NCBI GenBank assembly: GCA_028287895.1
Contig: JAQBOV010000065.1
Coordinates: 1 to 34,180, forward strand
Source of the DNA: Mucilaginibacter sp.
Lineage (GTDB): Bacteria; Bacteroidota; Bacteroidia; Sphingobacteriales; Sphingobacteriaceae
Direction of reading: 5' to 3'
Length of the DNA: 34,180 bases
Below, piece by piece: positions 7,585 to 15,580 of this stretch (position 1 is its first letter; each line of letters begins with the position of its first letter). The translations under genes were made by a program, and so were the position numbers. The notes beneath the pieces were generated by a model, which was not told where the DNA came from, did not search any database, and saw only the letters and a program-made list of their open reading frames with translations.

Positions 7585-10269
7585 ATGCTTAGCTATCTAA
7601 CATCCAAACTGCGTTTTAGCATATCTTTTGCTGCTGTCATTTATCTGTTTATTGCCAACGCTTATAGTAGTGCCGCACCTAAAATTTCAGGCCTGCAATG
7701 CGAGTATCTTATAAGTCCTTTGGGTATTGATTCACAACACCCCAGGTTATCGTGGATGTTAAATGACATCCGCCATGGCGCAATACAAACGGCGTGGCAG
7801 TTATCTGTAAGTACAGATTCTGTCCTTGTAAAGGAGGGTAACGCCTGGCAGACCAATAAAACATCATCTAACATCAGCAGGGTTACTTATAAGGGAACTC
7901 CACTTCAAGCTTTCACAAAATATTACTGGCAGGTAACCGTATGGGATAAAGATGGTAAAAGTATCGTATCGCCTGTGGCCAGTTTTGAAACCGGATTGAT
8001 GGATAAAAACAATTGGAAGGGGACATGGATCAGCGATGATAATGGTATCAGCGTTAAACCTGCACCTTATTTCCGGAGCGTGTTTACCGTGAATAAAAAG
8101 ATCAAATCTGCCAGGGCTTATATCGCTGCGGGGGGCTTATTCGAACTTTATTTAAATGACCAAAAAATAGGCAATCATCGCCTCGACCCCATGTACACCC
8201 GGTTCGACAGGCGCAACTTGTACGTGAGCTTTGATGTTACCCGGCAGCTGCAAAGCGGCAAAAACGCCATTGGGGTTTTATTGGGGAACGGCTGGTACAA
8301 CCATCAGTCGACAGCCGTATGGTTTTTTGACAAGGCGCCGTGGCGCAACCGGCCAACCTTTTGCCTCGACCTACGCATAACCTATGAGGATGGCAACACA
8401 GAAACCATCACTTCTAATAAAAACTGGAAAACTGCGCTCAGTCCTATAGTTTTTAACAGTATTTATACGGCTGAGCACTATGATGCCCGTTTGGAACAAC
8501 CGGGCTGGAACACTGTAAATTTTACGGATAGTTTATGGAAACCCGTTACCCTTCGCCAGGCGCCCGCAATGAATATCGTTTCGCAAACTATGCAGCCCAT
8601 ACGTGACGTGGAGAAAATACCTGCCGAAAGCATGAAGAAGTTTGACGACGAAACGTACGTTTTCAACCTGGGGCGCAATATATCAGGCGTTAGCCAGATC
8701 ACCGTTAGGGGCCAAGCAGGTACGGTAATCCAGCTGAAACATGCTGAGCGCTTGAATAAGGACGGGCATGCCGATCAATCCAATATTGATATGCACTACC
8801 GGCCTACAGATGATAAAGACCCCTATCAAACCGATATTTTTATTTTAAGCGGTAAGGGCGAGGAAACTTTTAAGCCCCGCTTTAATTACAAGGGGTTTCA
8901 GTATGTGGAGGTAAGCAGCGATAAGCCTGTCAGTTTAACTAAAGAAAGCCTGGTTGGTTATTTTATGCATAGCGATATTGCAGCCACCGGGAAAATCAAT
9001 ACCTCCGACAATACTGTAAACAAAATATGGCAGGCTACCAACAACTCCTATTTGTCTAACTTTTTTGGCTACCCTACTGACTGCCCGCACCGGGAAAAAA
9101 ATGGCTGGACCGGTGATGCGCATATCGCAAGCGAAACCGGGTTATATAATTTTGACGGTATCACCGTTTATGAAAAGTGGATGGCCGATCACCGTGATGA
9201 ACAGCAGCCCAACGGTGTACTGCCGTCTATCATCCCGTCCAACGGCTGGGGATATGAATGGGGTAACGGTCCTGACTGGACAAGTACCGTAGCGATCATC
9301 CCGTGGAACCTTTACTTGTTTTATGGCGATAGCAAAGCACTGGCTGACAACTACGACAACATCAAACGCTACGTAAACCATATTAATGAACTTTACCCTA
9401 CCGGACTTACCACCTGGGGGCTGGGCGATTGGGTGCCTGTAAAATCCGTGTCGCCGGTCGAGTTAACTTCCACCGCCTATTATTTTACCGACGTTACCAT
9501 TTTGGCAAAGGCGGCTAAACTATTTCATAAAACCAGCGATGCGGCCAAATATTGTGCATTGGCACAAAAGATAAAGGATGCCTTTAACGCAAAATATTTG
9601 AATAGAGAGACCGGCATGTATGATAAAGGCTACCAGACCGAACTGTGTGTACCCTTGTTTTGGGGACTGGTGCCTGATGAACTCAAAAGCAAAGTTGCCG
9701 CTAACCTGGCTGAAAGGGTGAAGCAGGACAATTATCACCTGGATGTGGGTATATTGGGCACAAAGGCGATGCTGAGTGCGCTAAGCGATAACGGATACCC
9801 GGAAGTTGCTTATGCTATCGCATCGCAGGAAACTTATCCATCGTGGGGATGGTGGATAGTTAACGGGGCCAATACGCTTTATGAGAACTGGAAAATTGAT
9901 TCCAAATCCGACATTTCGCTCAATCATATCATGTTCGGCGAGATTGGCGCCTGGCTTTACAAGGGCATAGGCGGTATAAAGCCAGATGAAAAAAAAGCCG
10001 GTTTTAAAAACGTGATCTTGACCCCAAATTTTATAAAGGACCTTGACCACTATGAATCAGAGCATGACGGACCATTCGGCAAGATCCTTTCGTCTTGGAA
10101 AAGAGTTGGAGCCAATATTGCGTACCACGTAGTTATACCTGCAAATTCAACAGCAAGACTAACTTTTCCGGAATTGAACGGAAAAAAGGTTTACATAGAT
10201 GATAAAGCGATAAGCATGAGCGGCACACTGCACTTGATTTCCGGAACTTATGATTTTGTGATCCGGTAA
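7585..10269 (+). CDS. GH78-family alpha-L-rhamnosidase
   Basis: This exported 894-residue inverting alpha-L-rhamnosidase has an N-terminal hydrophobic signal (FSISFAAVIYLFIANAYSSA). An Ig-like N-terminal domain follows (ISGLQCEYLISPLGIDSQHP, then YYWQVTVWDKDG), with beta-sandwich domains (FELYLNDQKIGNHRLDP, LLGNGWYN) and the (alpha/alpha)6 catalytic domain. The family signature DCPHREKNGWTGDAH is at 499-513, giving the likely general acid Glu504. Glu767 in TLYENW is the likely general base. The C-terminal beta domain ends TYDFVIR. It is the only rhamnose gene on the plus strand. It converges on the second GH78 gene with 8 bp between the stop codons, where I see no hairpin terminator. It lies downstream of operator site 3. 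Confidence 0.92.
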   Translation: MLSYLTSKLRFSISFAAVIYLFIANAYSSAAPKISGLQCEYLISPLGIDSQHPRLSWMLNDIRHGAIQTAWQLSVSTDSVLVKEGNAWQTNKTSSNISRVTYKGTPLQAFTKYYWQVTVWDKDGKSIVSPVASFETGLMDKNNWKGTWISDDNGISVKPAPYFRSVFTVNKKIKSARAYIAAGGLFELYLNDQKIGNHRLDPMYTRFDRRNLYVSFDVTRQLQSGKNAIGVLLGNGWYNHQSTAVWFFDKAPWRNRPTFCLDLRITYEDGNTETITSNKNWKTALSPIVFNSIYTAEHYDARLEQPGWNTVNFTDSLWKPVTLRQAPAMNIVSQTMQPIRDVEKIPAESMKKFDDETYVFNLGRNISGVSQITVRGQAGTVIQLKHAERLNKDGHADQSNIDMHYRPTDDKDPYQTDIFILSGKGEETFKPRFNYKGFQYVEVSSDKPVSLTKESLVGYFMHSDIAATGKINTSDNTVNKIWQATNNSYLSNFFGYPTDCPHREKNGWTGDAHIASETGLYNFDGITVYEKWMADHRDEQQPNGVLPSIIPSNGWGYEWGNGPDWTSTVAIIPWNLYLFYGDSKALADNYDNIKRYVNHINELYPTGLTTWGLGDWVPVKSVSPVELTSTAYYFTDVTILAKAAKLFHKTSDAAKYCALAQKIKDAFNAKYLNRETGMYDKGYQTELCVPLFWGLVPDELKSKVAANLAERVKQDNYHLDVGILGTKAMLSALSDNGYPEVAYAIASQETYPSWGWWIVNGANTLYENWKIDSKSDISLNHIMFGEIGAWLYKGIGGIKPDEKKAGFKNVILTPNFIKDLDHYESEHDGPFGKILSSWKRVGANIAYHVVIPANSTARLTFPELNGKKVYIDDKAISMSGTLHLISGTYDFVIR

Positions 10270-10277
10270 ACAGAACT

Positions 10278-13064
10278 TCATAACGATAATTTGCTGGTGA
10301 ATACATAATTGCCCGAGCCAACTTCAAACAGGGCTTTCTTATTTTCTATTCTGACAAACCTGATTCCGGATATGCTGTTGACTGCGACCCCGCTCTCTTT
10401 TATACTACCGATACTTTTTGCAGGTATATGAATAAGAGCCGTTGTGTTAGCGGGAACCGAAATTATCCACTTAAACAAGCCATGGGCATTGCTCCACTCG
10501 CTCTTTATTGTCCCGTAAACGGACTTATAAGTTCCTTTTGCCCAATGTAACTGGGTTGTTAAGTAAGGGTCCATATTAGTCTTTTTAAACCCGGGTTGTT
10601 CAACGTCGGGGCGAATTCCTAAAATATCTTCATAAAACCATTGGTCAAATCCCGCCTGCATAGGGTGATTTTCTGCGGTACTTAAATCGGCCCCTTTTTT
10701 AACCGGTAAAATTTCCCATAGCGTGGTTGCGTTATAATCCTTCCACATGGTTTCAAAGCTATTGTCCCCCTTTTTAGTAAGAATCCGAAAAGCTTCCTGT
10801 TCATTACCATTCCTGCTTAATGCACCAAACAATCGCGGTAATCCAAATATACCGGTGTGCATAAAGCCTTCATATTTATCGTTCACATTTACCACTATTG
10901 CATCCGAAACCTTTTCCTTTTCATCATCCGGAACCAAACCAATCTCCAATGCCATGGCATCAGCGGTCTGGCTGCCATACGTGTGGTTTTTACTGTCGAA
11001 GAACTTGTCGTTAAACGCTTTTTTAACGGTTGCCTGCCATTCTTTAAATATCTTTTCCTCCTCATTATGGCCTATAATTGCCGCTGTTTCCGCCATGATA
11101 GAGATATCATAATAATAAAACGCTGTTGAGCTGATGGCTACCGGGCAATCCATCTGCGTATTGGTTCCCGGCGGGCACCAATCGCCCAAACCTTCGTAAA
11201 TGATGTTATCCTTAGCCAATGTGCGGCAATATTCTACCCACTGTTTCATGTTTGGATAAAATTCACGGAGCACATTTTCATTACCATAATACAGGTACAC
11301 ATACCAGGGTAACTGTACATAAGCCGTGCCCCAGTCAACAGAGGCCACACCCGGCAAGCGTTTGCCCGGCGCTATCATAAAAGGAATGCCAGCCGGTTTT
11401 ATACCGTCGCGAAAAACAACATTCTTACTCACATGAAAAAGCGCAGGACCGGTTACTCTAGCCGATGACCGTATGTCACGGATATATTTGATAAGAAAGT
11501 TTTCCATATCATGATTATAGATAGCCATGCGTGCTACCGCGTGCGCATCACCCAGCCAACCGCCTTTTTCACGGTGCGGGCAATCGGTAATAAAACTATG
11601 CAAGTTGCTGGTCAGCGTCCAGTTTGCAAGTTTATGCAGGCGATTGATCTGCTCGTTTGAGCAAGCGAAATCACCTGCATTAGTAACCGAAGAGTACACT
11701 ATAATACCTTTAAGAAACGTTGAATCGGGCCGGTAAGGAATACCGCTCACTTCGGCATAACGAAAGCCGTGGTAAGTAAAACGAGGCTCCCATATTTCTG
11801 TTCCGCTACCTTTACAGGTGTAGTCTTCGGTTTGTATAATATGAGTGGCATATACGCCCGTACTTTTGAAATCAGGTTTGCCGTCTTTATCCATCTCTTC
11901 CGCGGTTTTTATTATGATGTGAGTTCCCGCTGGCGCTTTAACTCTTATCCTGGCCCAACCTGCAAAGTTCTGCCCCAGGTCAAAAACATAACCGCCACTA
12001 TCCAGCTTATAAATTTTCTTCACTGTCAATTCCGCCATTTCTTTAATCGGCGGTAATTTTTGTGCTATTAATTTTGGCGGATACTCAACAGCCAATTTCA
12101 CATTCATCCAGTTACCTTGCGGCTTACCCGGTGAACACCAGCCGGGTATTTCTTTACAGGCGTCATAGGTCTCGCCGGCATAAACGTTACTTTTTATCAC
12201 CGGGCCATTCGTCCACTGCCAGCTTTCATCCGATACTATTTCATCGGTTGTGCCGTCGGCATATTCAATTTTAACCTGGCAGATCAATAATGGCTTTCCG
12301 TATGCAAATGTATTGTTCACAGGGTCCCAAACCACGTTTTGGTTGTACCAGCCATCGCCGAGCATTGCACCCAGCACATTACTGCCGTTGTTAAGCTGTT
12401 TGGTTATGTCGTAAGTTGCATACAGTGCGTAATCGTCATAATTGGTAAGTGCAGGGTCGAGCACATGGTCGCCTACTTTAGCGCCATTCATAAATAACTC
12501 ATAATAGCCAAGACCCGAAATATGGGCGATAGCCCTCTTTACTGGTTTTGAAAGCATAAAGGCTTTTCTGAACAGCGGTTGCGCAGTTGCTTTGGCCGTA
12601 TCGTAAGTTATCCATTTGGAGTGCCATTCATCCGGCGCCAAAATGCCCATTGTCCAGGATGCAGTTTCGCTCCATTTTGATCGAGTACCGCCCTTGTCCC
12701 ATATCCTCACTTTCCAATAGCAAGTTTTGCCAGATTGTAGCAGTTTGCCTTCTTTCAGTTCAATTCCATTTTGCTTATCAGAAGCTACTTTGCCTGAGTT
12801 CCAAACATCGGCTATATTATTTTGCAGTAATTTGAGGGACGAAGCCACCATGATATCATATGCTGATTGAATAAACGCTCTTTTATTGCTCTTGATCTGC
12901 CAACTAAACTGCGGATGAATCGCTTCCACACCCATAGGTTCAGCCATACGCTCTATTCGCAGGTCTGTAAGCGAAATGACCAAAGTATCGCGACGATATG
13001 CTGAGGCATGGGAGAGGTTAAAAGAGAAAACTATGATTAAAATTTTGAGAAGGGATCTGCGCAT
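10278..13064 (-). CDS. GH78-family alpha-L-rhamnosidase (second, divergent paralogue)
   Basis: This 928-residue exported GH78 protein has a signal peptide ILIIVFSFNLSHASA. The Ig-like N-terminal domain (LRIERMAEPMGVEAIHPQFSW; CYWKVRIWDKGG) and the beta-sandwich (YYELFMNGAKVGDHVLDP; MLGDGWYN) match the family order. The catalytic signature DCPHREKGGWLGDAH at 494-508 gives general acid Glu499. Glu784 in ATTLWEILP is the likely general base. It differs clearly from the neighbouring 894-residue enzyme around the active site (LWE against LYE, and different loops near 540-640), so the two probably cut different rhamnosyl linkages. It is second in a leftward unit: its start lies 7 bp after the stop of the 641-residue gene. 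Confidence 0.92.
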   Translation of the reverse strand: MRRSLLKILIIVFSFNLSHASAYRRDTLVISLTDLRIERMAEPMGVEAIHPQFSWQIKSNKRAFIQSAYDIMVASSLKLLQNNIADVWNSGKVASDKQNGIELKEGKLLQSGKTCYWKVRIWDKGGTRSKWSETASWTMGILAPDEWHSKWITYDTAKATAQPLFRKAFMLSKPVKRAIAHISGLGYYELFMNGAKVGDHVLDPALTNYDDYALYATYDITKQLNNGSNVLGAMLGDGWYNQNVVWDPVNNTFAYGKPLLICQVKIEYADGTTDEIVSDESWQWTNGPVIKSNVYAGETYDACKEIPGWCSPGKPQGNWMNVKLAVEYPPKLIAQKLPPIKEMAELTVKKIYKLDSGGYVFDLGQNFAGWARIRVKAPAGTHIIIKTAEEMDKDGKPDFKSTGVYATHIIQTEDYTCKGSGTEIWEPRFTYHGFRYAEVSGIPYRPDSTFLKGIIVYSSVTNAGDFACSNEQINRLHKLANWTLTSNLHSFITDCPHREKGGWLGDAHAVARMAIYNHDMENFLIKYIRDIRSSARVTGPALFHVSKNVVFRDGIKPAGIPFMIAPGKRLPGVASVDWGTAYVQLPWYVYLYYGNENVLREFYPNMKQWVEYCRTLAKDNIIYEGLGDWCPPGTNTQMDCPVAISSTAFYYYDISIMAETAAIIGHNEEEKIFKEWQATVKKAFNDKFFDSKNHTYGSQTADAMALEIGLVPDDEKEKVSDAIVVNVNDKYEGFMHTGIFGLPRLFGALSRNGNEQEAFRILTKKGDNSFETMWKDYNATTLWEILPVKKGADLSTAENHPMQAGFDQWFYEDILGIRPDVEQPGFKKTNMDPYLTTQLHWAKGTYKSVYGTIKSEWSNAHGLFKWIISVPANTTALIHIPAKSIGSIKESGVAVNSISGIRFVRIENKKALFEVGSGNYVFTSKLSL

Positions 13065-13071
13065 ATGGTAG

Positions 13072-14997
13072 TTATCTTATGTTGTAGTTGAGGGCATAGT
13101 CAATTGCTGCTTCAATGTTAATGGCGCTTTCCCAGGGACGGTAGCGGGTTCCTTTGGGCATATTATTTTGATAGTATTCAACCCAGGCGCCTGTTTTATC
13201 AAGTACATCTAGCATATTAATATATATATCAGTTTGTAAAGGGTCTTTCAATTTGCTTAATGAGTAAAGGAAGAACCCATAGTCATAACCTACCGTAGTA
13301 TTTTCATTTGCGCCGGATGAAAGTTTACCTGTTTTCTTGTATGATGAAACGATATCATCAACCATAAACTTTATTTGCGGCTGGGTAAGAATGCTTGCAT
13401 TTATATATAGAGGGATAAGGGTGACAGAGGGGATAAAATACTTTTTTGGCTCTGCTTTGGGCAGTGTTTTGGTCGCAAAGCATACCGGGCATAAATAACG
13501 GTTATTCTCAGTTTTTTGTGTCCACCCGAACGCCCTGCATGATTCACAAACACCATGCCTGAACCCGGGATATACCTCTCCTTCCATCCGACGAGGGTTG
13601 TTTGTTAAAAGCTTACCGTTTTCAATAAAATTTTCACTGAAATGTTCCTTTACCTGTTTAACCAGTAGCCTTGCATCAGCTAAATCACTTGCAGGCCAGC
13701 TTTTGCTATTATCGATCCATTGCAGGAACGGGTCACTACTTGTAAGAAATAACATTGTAGCTTCTGAGGAACCGTCGAGCAGTGCACTTCGGGGCAGCAT
13801 GTCGCCCGCAACGTAAGTCTCATCGCCATTAAATGGCAACATATGTTTTATCAACTGTTTTTGCTGGCTATGCCATGCCCATTCCAGCATCGGGAATATT
13901 TGTTTTATAAACGCCTTGTCGTTGGTTTTTTTAAAATAATCAAATGCCTGCATAATTAAATAACCGGAGAGCTCCACGTTGTCATTTTCATGAATATGGA
14001 AGGCGTCCATTCCTATTCCCTGGGCATTATGTAGTACACCTTTTCTATACCAAACATTCCAGTAAAAATTTAAGATTGCCCTGGCTTCAGGGTAATATCC
14101 CATCCTTAGCAAGCCCCTGGAAACGCCGTATTGGTCGCGCACATAACCCATGTGATAATTGTGCCCGGCTAATACAGCGCCCTCAGTACTTTGCTGTGTT
14201 TTTATGAGCACCGCTATGTCGTCTATCGTTTGAAGCAGTTTTTCGCGTGCAGGCACATTGGTAGTTAATTGCCTGTTAAAATTAATACGCCGAGCTGTAA
14301 AATCAAGCCACCACTTTCGGGTTTCGGCCAGCCATTCAGCTGGCGTCTTGTTTAAAATAGTGCTTGTATTGGTAATACATTCAGGGTATGAAGGGCCGCC
14401 GACAACGATGATTGAGCTTTCTCCTGCGTTGCACTTTACATACCAATTATTCCCTGAATTTTTTAAAGCATTATTACCCTTAGTTATAACCATATGGTAA
14501 GCCTCATTAGCCATAGGATAAGTTGAATACACAAAAGTGCCAGCCGGCGTTTTTGACAGAGCGGCGCCGGAAATGCCATAATGGGCATAATTAATTTGGG
14601 TATTAATCCATGCATTAGCAGCAGGTTTTTGTATGGTAAAAATAAGGGGCTGTGTATTTTTGATCTGCCTTATAAATCCGGGAATTCCCGCAACTATATA
14701 ATCTGTCATTTCGCCGATCTTTTTGTTATCTGAAAATAAAACATGCTTCCAAATTGCGGTCCCATTTTCGCGTTCGGATACTACCTTGATTGCCGTATCC
14801 AGCTTTATTTCCATTGCCGACGGTGCACTGTAGGGAGGCCCAAATAATTGTATTACATCGGCCTTGGCTTCATATACAGCCATTGTGCCATTACCGAGGC
14901 AGGTAATGTTGTCAATAGTTGTTTGCGCCTTAGCAAAAGGGAAATAGTTACAGGTTAAGAAAACAACGAAGAATAATTTTGATACAGATCTCATCAT
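13072..14997 (-). CDS. Exported (alpha/alpha)6-barrel glycosidase-like protein with a four-cysteine insert
   Basis: I do not recognise a named family. The 641 residues begin with a signal peptide (LFFVVFLTCNYFPFAKAQ) and a beta-rich N-terminal half (30-240). From about 250 an all-helical half follows, whose motifs (HNYHMGYVRDQYGVSRGLLRMG at 279-300, FHIHENDNVELSGY at 333-346, NGDETY at 390-395) resemble six-hairpin glycosidases such as glucoamylase-like and GH78-like enzymes. Acidic candidates are Asp288, Glu342 and Glu393. At 484-506 sits CESC, 15 residues, CPVC, a zinc-knuckle-like pattern unusual in an exported glycosidase. It is first in a leftward unit with a GH78 rhamnosidase 7 bp downstream, so a role in trimming rhamnose-containing glycan is likely. 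Substrate and activity are unknown. Confidence 0.65.
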   Translation of the reverse strand: MMRSVSKLFFVVFLTCNYFPFAKAQTTIDNITCLGNGTMAVYEAKADVIQLFGPPYSAPSAMEIKLDTAIKVVSERENGTAIWKHVLFSDNKKIGEMTDYIVAGIPGFIRQIKNTQPLIFTIQKPAANAWINTQINYAHYGISGAALSKTPAGTFVYSTYPMANEAYHMVITKGNNALKNSGNNWYVKCNAGESSIIVVGGPSYPECITNTSTILNKTPAEWLAETRKWWLDFTARRINFNRQLTTNVPAREKLLQTIDDIAVLIKTQQSTEGAVLAGHNYHMGYVRDQYGVSRGLLRMGYYPEARAILNFYWNVWYRKGVLHNAQGIGMDAFHIHENDNVELSGYLIMQAFDYFKKTNDKAFIKQIFPMLEWAWHSQQKQLIKHMLPFNGDETYVAGDMLPRSALLDGSSEATMLFLTSSDPFLQWIDNSKSWPASDLADARLLVKQVKEHFSENFIENGKLLTNNPRRMEGEVYPGFRHGVCESCRAFGWTQKTENNRYLCPVCFATKTLPKAEPKKYFIPSVTLIPLYINASILTQPQIKFMVDDIVSSYKKTGKLSSGANENTTVGYDYGFFLYSLSKLKDPLQTDIYINMLDVLDKTGAWVEYYQNNMPKGTRYRPWESAINIEAAIDYALNYNIR

Positions 14998-15580
14998 TAG
15001 TTTTTTAAAGTTTTTCGGCGTCTTAATTATTGATCAAAGCTATTCCGCGCAAACAGCCTGCGGCATAGCTATGTATTTAGTACTGGAAGCAAATTAAATT
15101 CAGAATTGAACCTGTTTTATATTGGTTATTTTGTCAAGTATCGTCGATAATTACGGTTACAGCAACCTGCACTGTGCTGTAATTTTTAGAAAAGAATATG
15201 CCAGAGGCAGATGCAATAGTAAGTCGTAACAGCCGTTTCAGCCACTGGTTGGTTATGTGAGGCTATACAAAAGACCATTCCGGAATGCTCCCATCCTCCC
15301 ATCGGATGGTTCTAACAATACAAAAGATATGAATACTTGGAGTCTTGATTTTTCAGCGTCAGCACGTTGAAACACTCCTGCCGGTGACAGAAATAATAAA
15401 ATAATATTTGGCAGGATCAATAGTTTCAGTTTTACCTAATAATGCCCCTTCAGAGTAAGCTGAAGAATTGGATGATGTTTATTCTTCCGGCCAGATCTTT
15501 AAACGGCGGAATGCTGCAATCGTTTAAATTTCAGTATTTCGCCATCTTTTATCTGGGAGCTAGCTGAAAATCATATAGGG
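14998..15580. other. Intergenic region upstream of the six-hairpin/GH78 unit
   Basis: These 583 bp have no supportable gene. They contain a degenerate rhamnose-locus operator copy (15166-15185) and a perfect 12-bp palindrome CATTCCGGAATG at 15276-15287. No promoter, terminator or RNA gene was recognised with confidence. It marks the boundary between the rhamnose locus and the accessory region. Confidence 0.5.
15166..15185 (-). promoter_or_regulatory. Degenerate operator candidate upstream of the six-hairpin/GH78 unit
   Basis: Leftwards it reads AAATTACAGC ACAGTGCAGG, matching about 11 of 16 fixed positions of the doubled NCATNACAGT motif, about 170 bp from the start codon at 14997. Weak alone, but in the same orientation as the other copies. 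Confidence 0.35.

Noticed and set aside
4282..14500. Many open frames of 60-120 codons antisense to the GH106, GH78 and six-hairpin genes
   Set aside because: They lie wholly inside long, well-recognised genes, show no domains and have the composition expected of shadow frames.
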